NCBI RefSeq assembly: GCF_958450345.1
Contig: NC_088780.1
Span: 167,754,726-167,818,725 of the forward strand
DNA from: Calliphora vicina
Lineage: Eukaryota > Arthropoda > Insecta > Diptera > Calliphoridae
Reading direction: 5' to 3'
Length of the DNA stretch: 64,000 nucleotides
Part shown: one piece after another, positions 37,501 through 48,770 of the stretch
Layout of the letters: each line of letters opens with the position of its first letter
Numbering within the stretch: the first letter of the stretch is position 1
The notes under the pieces: generated by a model
The model's database searches: none
What the model was told of the DNA's origin: nothing
The model's input: only the letters and a program-made list of their open reading frames with translations
Position numbers and translations under genes: made by a program

Positions 37501-39509
37501 AAATAAATGAAATTTTAATTTCCAAATACGAATATTTCGTAATATGTATAAGTATAAGCGATAATATTAAGCTGCAATGAGATTTTGTATAGATTTCTTC
37601 TAGTAGATTCCACATACATTAAAATATATCGGATAGAGAACAAATATTTGGCATCGTATTAAATTTGTCATATACCCGAGGTGTCCCACTTTGGAGACTT
37701 TAGACTACGCAGCTCCTCCCCTGGTCTTTAAAGTCCAAATTAAAATCTTAAACTCAATTACATCTCTTCTACAGACATGGGAAATTTTATTAAAGTTTTA
37801 CCATGCGTTTGGAAATTACAAATTTATATAGAAAATTTTCAAAGTTGTATATTTTCGATGGTTCTTTCCTACAGTAAAAACGTAGCTGCACTGCAAAATC
37901 AGGTCCCTAAAATAATTAAGATGATCGGCTATCGTTAGCCTGTGTCGCATTGTCATTGAAACTTTGGTTTAAAAATATTATTGTCATACATTTTTAATTA
38001 TATAGAGATAAACAATCGTTATAGCGACCTGTATATATTGTCCGATTTGTTTGAAATTTTAAGCATATATTAATTTTCCTAATTAATATATGTATGCTTT
38101 TGATTGGAACTCTTGATGTTCACTTATTACGATCAGTCTAATAAACATAGTTAAAAATGTTTTAAGTGTTGTAAACTATTGTAAAATCATACGACATAAA
38201 ACTAATACAATATGTTGTGAATTGAACTGTCAACATATGTATTAAATGTCAAATACAATCTAAAAATAAAGTTATAAACTTGATTTATGTGTATTTTTAA
38301 ACAACTTTAATAAATTGAATGTCTAAATTAATGACTAAATACATGAATGAATCACTGAAATTAATAATAAATTCGGCTGTTGTTGATTAAGAACAAAAAA
38401 AAAAACATATTTAAGCGTATCACATACTTAAATGACAATTTGTAATGCTTTTTGTTCAGTTTCACACTCACACTTCAGTTTGACATTTGAAGTTCATCTG
38501 AAAACTAGCAAATGTTTGACAGTGACAACAGTAGTTATAGTCTAGGAGTTCTGTTGTTAAATTGGTGATAAATAGTAAATAATGATTATGATGTGGATTT
38601 TTTTAGTAGTTTTTCCAGACAACCATTAAACACGGCCATCATTATTTTCAATGTGCGATCTTTCCCTCTCTTTCTCACACTATCTCCCTTAATTATGTCA
38701 AAAGTGTAATCGTGTGTTAATAATCGCTTATTTATAAGCATCGTATTAAATACATATTCATATACTTATTCACATACACCCTGTCATCTTAATTCATTGA
38801 ACCATATTGACATTTGTTACAGATTTTGGTTTACAAAATGTCAAATGGTTTGTATAAAAAATAAATAGATTTGTAGTTTTTGTCTTCATGTCATTATTAA
38901 AACATTGTTGGGTTTTTTATGTGATTGTTGTGTGTTATTATTACTGGCTGCTAATAATAATGAAGTTGTACAAATTCTCTTGCTATTTTTTTATTCATTC
39001 ATTTGTTTGTATGTTTTTTTTTCATAAAGATAAAAATTGTACTTGACTGTCACTCATTGTGACACATAATTAAAATGATCTCAAGTTGTTTGTGTGCATG
39101 TGTGTGTTTGTATTGAATGGTTTATTGGGTTATGTAAAATGTTACATTGCGGTATGTTCAGTTTAGTTTCATTCTTGTCACTATTGTTTTGCTAGCTATT
39201 TATTGATTTTGTTGGAAATTTATTGTATTTATTTTTTTTAATCAATGAGATTTTTCTTATAATTAGTGTTTGTTCTTAGCAGCAGTTACAGTGTTTAAAT
39301 ATTAAGTTGTATTATGGTGCATTTTTAAGGAGGAAAATGTCATGTTTTTTGTCACTGTTTTCAATTCAACACTTCAAAAATCGAACCTATTATCTTAATA
39401 ATTTAATAATGCCTCGAAATTTTTTATTTCTATTTGTTTGTTTGTCAGTTTGTTTAGCCTGGTTTAACTGGACATTGTTTAGTGCCCTGCTATATTTGTT
39501 GTCGTTATT
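37501..39509. other. AT-rich DNA, no gene seen
   Basis: No motif or repeat recognised. Open frames around 39307-39582 overlap the start of the Tc1 and Transib-like sequences and are not genes. Confidence 0.5.
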
Positions 39510-40640
39510 GACAGTTTGGAGATACCAGCACGTCAATGACCACAAACACTCCGCTACACTGTGGTTCCAAATCAAAATCTAGGTGTACAAAATTATTTCG
39601 CACTCTTTTTATATAGAATTGGTGTCTCCGATTCGAAAAAAAATGTGTTTAAAACATCAATATAAATTGTTTTTAAGTTACAGTAGGGTCTAGATATATA
39701 AAATTCATTAATAAAACAAAAGAAAATAATACATTTTCATGTGTTTCTGAAACTAAATTTTTAAAAATATCTGTATTTAGTATATTTCAAGTTACAATAG
39801 GGTCTAGATATATAAAAATCAATAATAAAAACAAAATATTTCTAAAAATTCCATTCCGTAAAAATTAAAAAAAAGTATTATGGCGGCTGCTGGCGGCTAC
39901 AATTTTTTTTACAAAGACATTCCCCAGAAGTTTCTTTAAATGATTTATATAGTCATTGGACGGGCTTTTGTTTGGCAATCTATATAACATTCTTAGAACA
40001 ATCAGTATATTTGAGACCAAAGTTTAAAAGACTATAACAGGAAAATTGAGAGGCCCATAAATATAAGATATACAATTAATAAAAGCCTATCTCAATGTTT
40101 ATCTATGTTTTGAAGTATGAATTTCTATATGGTAAAACAATTGAGATATATGTAATTTAGTAAAGCAGTAAAATATTAAAAAAAATTAACATAATACAAA
40201 ATTGTTTGAACTTCTGGCGCTTCTGTCGAGAAAACGAAATGTCAAATTGAAAAACCCATTTGTATTGGAGGAGAGCAGATTGTCCGCTTCCGAAAAAACT
40301 TCGTTTTTCCAAATTCTGAAGATACCGATTTTCATAATTTTGTTCACCTAGATTTTGATTTGGAACCACAGTGCGCTAACGCTGTAACCGAATAGTGTAA
40401 TCCAATGAAGTATGTGTTCTAAAATGGACTGCTCAATCACCAGATCTCAATCTGATTAAAAATTCATGGAAAATTATTGATCGCAAAATAGGTACTCAAA
40501 ATTATAAAAAAATATTTACACAAAATTTATTTGTTCTGAAATAACTATTCGTCATCATAAACTCGTTCTACAGTGCATTCTGCTTCCGTTGTAGGCCATT
40601 GACAAAATTCCCATAAAACTCTTCATGTCCAACCAAGCTG
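39510..40640 (+). pseudogene. Tc1-like transposase fragment split by a Transib-like insertion
   Basis: Left of the insertion, about 39519-39556 reads QHVNDHKHSA, the Tc1 block QHDNDPKHTA that carries the second catalytic aspartate. Right of it, from 40374, comes a TVTEW-like remnant and then WTAQSPDLNLIKNSWKIIDR, the WPAQSPDLNPIE block. The last catalytic residue, a glutamate in the family, is lysine here. Stops are present. The left part upstream of 39510 is not recognisable. The break falls exactly at the borders of the 817-bp element with its CGCTA duplication. Confidence 0.8.
39557..40373. mobile_element. Transib-like non-autonomous element 1
   Basis: Inverted termini of 40 bp with one mismatch: left CACTGTGGTTCCAAATCAAA, right TTTGATTTGGAACCACAGTG. 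The 5-bp sequence CGCTA flanks both sides (39552-39556 and 40374-40378). Transib elements make 5-bp duplications and have ends starting with a CACNNTG heptamer resembling the RAG recombination signal, which fits. The 817-bp interior has no transposase. A block containing AGGGTCTAGATATATAAAA is duplicated inside, at about 39675-39725 and 39788-39836. Confidence 0.78.
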
Positions 40641-42574
40641 GGCCTTAGAGCTTGTAAATCTGTTCTTTTTTCACATTTATTAAGACCTACAACATTTATG
40701 AAAACAATAGATTAGGGCCTCAAGCGCTGTCACTTGACGTCTTTTTGCACTAAACAGGGTTTTCACGGTTTTGCTTCACCATAAGGGGGCGGAATTTAAA
40801 TTTTATTTATTAAACGATGTATTTAGTTTTACAAAACAGTAATCGCCCAATAACTCAATTTTGAATTTTTTGTTGCTTGACTGGTTTTTGAAATAAACGA
40901 TTCAATTAATGAGTAGCTTTTTTAGAAAGCATTTTTCATACCCTGTATATTTAATAAATACTATTTATAAGTTTGTCATTCTGTTTTAATAATTCGAAAA
41001 TAAAACTTCATATAAACATTTCCTTAAACTGTTTTCCTATAAATATATATCCATATCTTCAACATTTTACAATCTAAACATGAATATTGCAACATCTGGC
41101 CACCTAAAACAAATCGCCAACCAACCTTTCAACCGAAAGTGTAAATTCGTTCAATTATATTTTGTATCTTTTTTTAGAAGGAAAATAAAGAAATTTATAT
41201 TTATAAAATAAAACAATTTATGAAAATTATACTTATTTTATGAAAACAATAAAATTTAATGAGTCAATCAACGAAAACAATTTTTGTTTATGAATTTCAT
41301 CCGCACCAGCACAAGATAAAATTTACTTGATTTTTTGTTTTGTTTGGTGTGCTGATGATGATTTTGTTTGATGACCCATCATCATACTAATCGTAATCAT
41401 TCAGCAACACCTCTCAACAAGATAAAATGTATTTTTGATTGCTACAAACAATGATGATGATGATCATCATCATCATCTCTATCGTGGTTAGTTTCAATGG
41501 ACTGTGTGTAAAAGAATTCATACAGGGTGTGCTTTGTTGGCTGTTGTTGTAGTTTAAAATTATGATTTTGATTATAATGTTTGTGATTTTGTTTTAAAAA
41601 CAGGCATTCAATCAAAAATAGTTAGTTTCAACAAGCACTTTTAAGAAATTAACTTGAACAAATTTTATAACACTTTTTACTTATTTCTGTTGCTGCAGCC
41701 ATCAACAGCACTTCGAAACTGAAAATTAAAACAGTGTTTCGGAAAACAATCAATGGTTAACAAATGATTTTAACTGGCTTCGTTCGCATTTATGTCCATA
41801 CAGTAACAAGCAAAAGTTTTCCAACCAATAATAAAATTCTAAATATTTCAGGAATTTGAAAACATTCTTTCAAATGTTGTTAGCTTATAAAGTTTATAAT
41901 ATACATATATCTTTCATTTAAAAAATCCTTATTAAAATCATAAAACTGTCGGAATTATTTAGTGATTGACTGTAGCACACACTTATTATCTGTATAGAAT
42001 TTACACTCACCTTGCTAGAGTACTTGCATATACACACTTTTACTCGCATGCTGGGGCGCAGATTAAAATTCCAATTATTTATAACAATAAACTAAATTAT
42101 GCCTTATTTCTGTTATTTTATATTAAACATAAAAACCTCTTTATTTTCACATTAAATGTTGCGGCAACATTAAGATGTTCTGTAGTGTTTCGTTATATGG
42201 CACAAGACAAAAAATAAAACTATAATTCTCCACTAATCAGCTAAATAAAGTTATATTCACTGAAGTACGTTTAAGCTAAAAGCTAAATAAGAGAGTCAAT
42301 TACGTCTTCATTCACTTGAAACAATTACTTATGTTGTTTGCTGGGAAAATTCCTTTAGAACTTCATTAACATTAACTAAACGATGAAGATGGTATTAGAT
42401 TTATATTTAGAGTAACGGTTTTACTTAGAAGAAAATAAAACTGTAACAGATTACTGATTCATCCTCACCCAGCCCAAACGACTAAAATTGGTGATATGAA
42501 TTATGGACTGTATTTCTACTAAATATATCCACTGAAATAATTTGGATAATCGAATATTTATTGACCAAAATAAA
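40641..42574. other. AT-rich DNA, no gene seen
   Basis: Contains the ATG/ATC palindrome at 41451-41476. Other simple structure is minor. Confidence 0.55.
41451..41476. repeat. 26-bp perfect palindrome of ATG and ATC units
   Basis: A run of ATG units turns into a run of ATC units at the central TGATCA, giving a perfect 26-bp palindrome. It could extrude as a hairpin; it is probably a microsatellite by-product. Confidence 0.85.
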
Positions 42575-43915
42575 AACAAGTAAGAAAGCTATATTCGGCT
42601 GTACTAAATCTTATAAACCCTTCACCAAAGTATACTTAAAAATTATTTTTTTTATTTTTATTCCAACAAAATTAAATTTTCTTTAAAAAAATTTTTTTTT
42701 TTCAAAAATTTTTTTTTTCAAAATTTTATTTTTTTAATTAAAAAAAAAAAATTTTGGAAAAAGAATTAATGAAAAAACAAGTAAGAGAGCTATATTCGGC
42801 TGTGCCGAATTTTATATACACTTCACCAAAATATACTTTAAAATAAAAATTTTAAATATTTTTAGGTAAACAAAATTTAATTTTTTTCCAGTTGTTTTTT
42901 CGAAATTTTTTTTTTAAATTTAATAATTTTTTTTTTAATTTTAAATTTTTTTTTTTAGTTTTTAAATTTCTTTTTTTTAATATTTAGTAAAAAAAAATTT
43001 TGGTGAAATAAAAAATTCGGGTTAAAAAATATTTTTTCCGATTTTGACCCATTCTAGGTCCAACTTACTATGGTCTTATATACATCGTTGCACAGGTCTT
43101 TGAAATATCTATCATTAGATATCCATATTGTCTATATTAATGATTTAGTAATCCAGATATGGGTCAAAATTAGGTCAAAAATCGAGGTTGTCCTGGTTTT
43201 TTCCTTATATCTCAGCCATTTGTGGACCGATTTTCTCGATTTTAAATAGCGACCGAGCCGGAAGAATTTCGGAGATATTACTGTATGTAAGTTATTTGGG
43301 GGCTTCAGAAAGTTGATTTCAACACACAGACGGACAGACGGACATGGCTATATCGACTCCGCTATCTATAACGATTCAGAATATACATATATACTTTGTG
43401 GGGTCGCAAATGAAAAATGTAGAAATTACAAACGGAATGACAAACTTATATATACCCTTGCCACTCATGGTGAAGGGTATAAAAATCGGGTTAAAAAATA
43501 ATTTTCCCGATTTTGAGCCATTGTAGGTCCAACTTATGTACATCGTTGCAATGGTCTTTGAAAAATCTATCATTAGATGTCCATATTGTCTATATTAATG
43601 ACTTAGTAATCCAGATATATATCAAAAATAGGTCAAAAATCGAGGTTGTACCAGTTTTTTTTCCTTATATCTCAGCCACTTGTGAGCCGATTTTGTCGAT
43701 TTTAAATAGCAAATGAGCCGGAAGAATTCCCAATATATTGATGTATGAATCATGTATGTAAGTTATTTGGGGAATACAGAAAGTTGATTTCAACATACAT
43801 ACGGACAGACCTGGACGTGGCTATATCGACTTCGCTATCTATAACGATCCAGAATATATATACAATAGAAAATGAAAAATGTAGAAATTACAAACGGAAT
43901 GAATAGAACGGTAAG
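42575..43915 (+). mobile_element. helentron-like family C copy interrupted by another family C copy
   Basis: The outer copy starts ACAAGTAAGAAAGCTATATTC at 42575, stops at about 42776 in the A-rich interior (GGAAAAAGAATTAATG), and resumes at 43485 with ATCGGGTTAAAAAATAA, exactly where the family consensus continues. The intervening 42777-43484 is a complete inner copy. The outer copy lacks its terminal hairpin and stops near ACAAACGGAATGA at about 43905. Confidence 0.78.
42777..43484 (+). mobile_element. helentron-like family C, complete inner copy
   Basis: Starts ACAAGTAAGAGAGCTATATT and ends with the hairpin TATACCCTTGCCACTC, ATGGTGAAGGGTATA. Typical internal blocks are TAGGTCCAACTTACTATGG, CAGCCATTTGTGGACCG and ACAGACGGACAGACGGACAT. 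It encodes nothing. The length of about 708 bp matches the copy at 60514. Confidence 0.8.
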
Positions 43916-44184
43916 TACAGATTTTCTTAATTTAGGCTCTCCCTTAGATAAATTTAAGTACGACCGAGATTGAATTAATCTTAAAATGAGCTTATTTCAA
44001 GAATTCTAAACTTTATTTGAGCGCAAATTCATACTTAATGTTAGCTACAAACGTGACTGATTTAAGAATGTCCGAGATTTATTCAAAACTACAATGCGTT
44101 TGATTCGAGAATTCTGAACCTGATTTAAGCACGAATTCATATTTGATGTAATCAAAAAATAAGATTGATTGAAGAATGTAAAAA

Positions 44185-44987
44185 TCTCAAATATTTTTAG
44201 GTAAACAAAATTTTTTTGCAGTTTTTTAATTTTTTGGAAAAAAAAATTTTCGAATTGTTTTTAAAAAAAAAAAAATTTTAATTTACAAAACTTTTTTTTT
44301 TGTTTTTTATTTTTGGATTATTAATTCGATTAAAAAATATTTTTCCGATTTTACCCATTGTATGTCCAACTTACTATGGTTTTATATACGTCATTGCAAA
44401 GGTCTTTGAAATATCTATCAATAGATATACATATTGTCTATATTTATGACTTAGTAAACCAGATATACAGTGAGCCTCAAAAGTGAGTAAACACCAACAA
44501 TTATTTGATTTTTGTTAAGATAATGAAAATCCTAAAATCTTTCCATCGATTCAAATTTAAAAAGTTTCGGTTTGATGGATATTGAGTTGAATAATAGATT
44601 CGGTTCTGAAAAAAGAAGATTTGTGTCGGAATATAATGATAAAAATCTTAAAAAATCAAACAATTCATTGGTGTATACTCACTTCTGAGGATGTGTGTAG
44701 GTCAAAAATTTAGGTTGTCTTGGTTTTTTCCTCATATCCGATTTTGCTGACTTTAAATAGCAAACTTCTCGAAAGCATGTCTGACAGAATTATTGAAGAT
44801 TTGGATCCCGAAGATATCTAGGGTCTTCAGAAAATTTATATCAACAGACAGACGGACATGGCTTAATCGACTCTGCTATCTATAAGGATCCAGAATATAT
44901 ATACTTTATAGGGTCGGAAATGAAAAATGTAGAAATTACAAAGGGAATGACAAACTTATATATACCCATCTCACAAAGGAATAAAAT
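44185..44987 (+). mobile_element. helentron-like family C copy carrying a MITE
   Basis: Starts within the element (TCAAATATTTTTAGGTAAAC) and runs to a decayed terminal hairpin (TATATACCCATCTCACAAAG). A 230-bp MITE (44468-44697) interrupts it after CCAGATA. Sequence to its right, ending AACCGTGCCTG at 45066, matches the right flank of the copy at 60514 and is the end of a hAT-like MITE. Confidence 0.75.
44468..44697. mobile_element. 230-bp Tc1-type MITE inside family C
   Basis: Inverted ends of about 55 bp: CAGTGAGCCTCAAAAGTGAG on the left and CTCACTTCTGAGGATGTGTG on the right, followed inwards by matching ACACCAA and GATTTTT blocks. TA on both sides (44466-44467, 44698-44699). The interrupted host sequence is known from the other family C copies, so the insertion is certain. 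Confidence 0.88.
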
Positions 44988-45030
44988 AATAATGTTAAAC
45001 AAATTTTACTTTATTTACAAAAATATACCC

Positions 45031-45066
45031 CACGCCCCCCAAATGGTTGACCTGGAACCGTGCCTG
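45031..45066. mobile_element. orphan right end of a hAT-like MITE
   Basis: ACGCCCCCCAAATGG, then CTGGAACCGTGCCTG, corresponds to the right terminus of the element at 60447-61315 (GGATCCGTGCCTG). The matching left terminus is not found to the left of family C copy 44185. Confidence 0.55.
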
Positions 45067-45701
45067 ATTTGGATAAGTAAATAAATAAAATAATGTTGAA
45101 CTCATTTGTATGATCCCCAAGAAGCTCAATTCTAAATGGGACATTTTCCTATAACTTCTACAACATTTACTTATGTTAAACCTCCAAATGTCAATCCCTT
45201 TTTGTAATTATTCGGTATTTGTATCATCTTTAAATTAATTTCAATCTCGTACAACAACATATGTTGTTGTTGTTGCTGCTGTTGTCTGTTATTTATTATA
45301 ACGTTGCTGTTGTACGAAGTTCCCTTATGGTGCGGTCGGTATAATTTACAATTTGTGGCAGAAGTAGTTGTGGCAGCGACAACAGCAGCTTTTAGCAACC
45401 AATTAACAATTCATTATAAAGGCATTAATATAATGAATAATCATTGACTTTACTGACATTGCGCCATAAATTTGTCCCCATGTCACATGCTATAAAAAGC
45501 TAAAAATGAACCAGCACGGCTCACAGCAACAGCCAACAGCTACAGCAGCACACTATTCGCACAACAATAATAATAATAAACCGGTGGTAGATGTCCCTGA
45601 TTCCAGACGTCTGTTGTTTTGCTGGTCTCCTCGCTTCTAAATGTTGCAGCAATACTTGTTAGTTTGTATGTTGTCTGAGTTTAATGCTAAATAAAACATT
45701 G
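45067..45701. other. DNA with short CAG/CAA runs, no gene seen
   Basis: A TTG/CTG run at about 45262-45287 makes a glutamine-rich minus-strand frame; no gene-like context. Confidence 0.5.
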
Positions 45702-47013
45702 CACGGTGGTCAATTCCGGCCAAAAATCCATAACTTCTTTATTTCTTCATAAAAATGTTTGAAATTTGTTATTTGTATTAAGAATAACATAACCAACCGA
45801 TCGATAAATATTTCGATGTTCAAGTACAGGGTTTGGTCAAAAAAGCATGGACGTTCTAAAAGTACCAACAAATTGCATGTAAGCGGCTGATATTTATTCC
45901 AAAAATAAAGAATAAAATATGTGATCGAAAAAAAATCGGTAATTCAAATTTCGGATTACATATGGAGGGTTTGTCCAAACAATCATGGACTTTTTAAAAG
46001 CATCGAAAAAATTAGGTTATTCATGTAAATGCCTGAAATTTAGTCCAAAAATTAAGAATAACATAAGTGATTGAAATAAATGGTCGTAAAAATTTCGGAA
46101 TACATATACAGGGTTTGGCCAAACAAACGTGGACGTATTGAAATAATCGAAAAAGTTAGGTTATTCATGTAAAATTTAAAATTTTGTGTACATTTAAGAA
46201 AAACAGACTTGATCCATCGCAAAAAATATTATAAATTGCATATAGGAGTTGGCCAAATTAAAATTTACGTTATAAAAGTATCGAAAAAAGTATGTCATTT
46301 TTGTAAATGGCTTCAATAAGGTTTTTAATTAAAAATAACATAAATGATCGATTGAAAAAATTTCGACATACAAATACATGGTTTGGCCAATTCAGCATAG
46401 ACGTAAATAACTCTCAAACTTACATAATTTTTGAAATTGACCAAAAAAATACAAAAAAAATGTGTAAAATATGTAGGCACTAAAATCGTTCTGGTTATGA
46501 GAATGGCAGATAATTGCAGCTGAAATTTATAGTACTTACTCTTGATACCTTACAGTATTAGATGTAATTTACGCTTAAGCTCTAATAGCCCCATTTAATT
46601 TGTTTTGGCCTTTCAAACTTTTTTTTTTTAATTTAGTTTCTATAGATTTTAAACTAGTTCCAAATCATTTCACTTGTATATAAAAATAACACGCAAAAAC
46701 TCCTTAATAACTACGTAGAATGGTTAACTGCTAACTGTTTTATAAAAGCATGTGCTAATTTGCAAAAAAAAACTTTAAAGAAAAAAGCTCAGGCTACTTC
46801 AATTCAAAAGTAAAAAAATCACATTTTTCTAATATTAAAATGACAAGAAAAAATCTTTGACTTTACAGCTCTATAAATAACCATATAGTTACTTTATAGC
46901 CAAAATAATTATGATACTGTATATTCTGAAGTGTTAAGAAAAATTTACCATCAAAATTTTATAAAAATTAAAAAAACAAAAAAAAACATTTTTGGCCGGA
47001 ATTTACCACCGTG
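45702..47013. mobile_element. Transib-like non-autonomous element 2
   Basis: Termini of 26 bp with one mismatch: left CACGGTGGTCAATTCCGGCC, right GGCCGGAATTTACCACCGTG. The 5-bp sequence CATTG flanks both sides (45697-45701 and 47014-47018). The ends begin with the CACNNTG pattern expected for Transib. The 1312-bp interior has no transposase; about half is a tandem repeat of roughly 140 bp. It differs in terminal sequence from the element at 39557 beyond the first positions, so it is another family. Confidence 0.8.
45826..46440 (+). repeat. ~140-bp tandem repeat inside Transib-like element 2
   Basis: Units begin at about 45826, 45964, 46107, 46242 and 46379 with variants of ACAGGGTTTGGCCAAA, followed by TGGACGT, AGTATCGAAAAA and AATAACATAA(G/A)TGATCG. 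Spacing is 135-143 bp; the units are diverged and the last is partial. Confidence 0.82.
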
Positions 47014-47018
47014 CATTG

Positions 47019-48768
47019 ATTTATTTTAATATGTTGCGGTATTTTATTTGTTCATTACAACAACAACAATACAGTTTCACTGTGACTGAGCGACTATCGA
47101 AAGCCATTTAAAACTACACAACAACTTGGTATCAGTTGGCAAACCAGCCTCAACTACTACAGATTTACACCCAAATTATAACTCAATAAATCTTAAAGAA
47201 AACAAATCGTACATTTAATTTAAAAAAAATAAAATAAAAAAACACAACAAAAGCTTTAGCAATGATTAAGCAAAATGTTGTTTTTTTCATTTGGAGTTGC
47301 AGCACCAAACAAACAGTGGAGACTTGTGCCAAAGTGCATTGCAATAATTGGAAGGAGTTTAATCCACACATGTTATCAACAGCAGCAGCACTCTCAGATG
47401 TGAACGCGTTAATTTGTTTGGTAGCAATCATTTGAGTTGAGAGGAGGGCGTTGAAATGTTGTTTGTTGCCTTTTGCACAGGCGCAATATTAGTAAAGTTT
47501 ATAAGCTCAATTTTAATCTTATTTCACGCTGATCTTTAAACTAAATTTAAGAAGAAGATCAGCAACAACATCAACATTGGAAACAAATTCCTCCTGTTAT
47601 GATTCCACTTACCACCTTCAATTTATTCCTCGTTTTTTTTAGATAAATATTTGTTGTGATTTATTGCGCACTTGGCTGCTTGGCCATAGGGAGCTCCTTC
47701 TCCATATGTTGGAATATGTGAGAGGAATGTTGGAGTGCAATCATCGCCTGGCTTAAATAAGCAACAATATGTTTTGTTTGCTAATCTTAAACTAATTTCA
47801 AATACAATGTGCTCTATATGTAGCCCTCTAATAGCCGTCATATATAATGCTTATTACTAAACGTAGATTAATGCTGAAGCATCATTAATTTGCACAATTA
47901 TGTCTGGTTGCTGCATAGTTACGTACAACTTGGTTACAGACTGTGTCTTGTTGCATTGAGTATGCGTTGCAAATTGCATTTGTCTTGTAAATCGTCCTTT
48001 TAACCAGATCAATTTTTTTTCTGTATAAATTCAAATGTTGTTTGGTTTTTCTTCATTTGTATTTTATGATCATTTATTGTGGCTAATTGCACTAAACGAT
48101 ATCTTGCAGTTTTGTCCTGTATTTGATCGCAATTTATATGAGTCGTAGTTAAATAATATCGATGGTTTTAACAAAGAATTTAATTTCGATTAATTCTAAT
48201 TAAGTACTTTTTAACTTCTTGCTCTTTTTTAAAAATTTAAAGGTTTGAAAAGGAGTTTCAGGAGAAAAAGGAAGGTTATTTATACCTACTATTTGGTATA
48301 ACTCGTATGTTAAATTTATTAGACTTTTGGCTGCTTTCATAGATCTTAAAGTATATTACAGGAACGGTTCCGAAATTTTTGGGCCAAATGATATTGATAT
48401 CGACATTATCAATCTCTGGTAGGGACCGAATCTTATTTTTTTTTAATTTTCCCGTATATTTCTATTCCACGGATGTTCTCTATTTAGAGTTTCTTGAAAT
48501 AATCAATAAGATCAGACAATCTCACAGCCCAAACGGTTAAAGCTAGATACATTTAATTTAATATGTTCCCCAAAATAAATACACTAAGAAGGGATTTTCG
48601 AAAATTTGAATCATGGAATAAATACATAGAAGTGAAAGAGAGAGAAATGTCAATGTAATTAATTAAACAAATTAAACATTTTGAAGCACTGTAGATAAAA
48701 TCGTACAAAACTCCCACAAAAGTGTATGGATGCGATCTATTTTTTGTTTACATTAAACTAATGCAATG
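47019..48768. other. DNA with no gene seen
   Basis: No domain, RNA gene or repeat recognised. Confidence 0.55.
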
Positions 48769-48770
48769 TA

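Noticed and set aside
45171..45398. Glutamine-run minus-strand frame
   Set aside because: Caused by a TTG/CTG microsatellite; no domain and no splice support.
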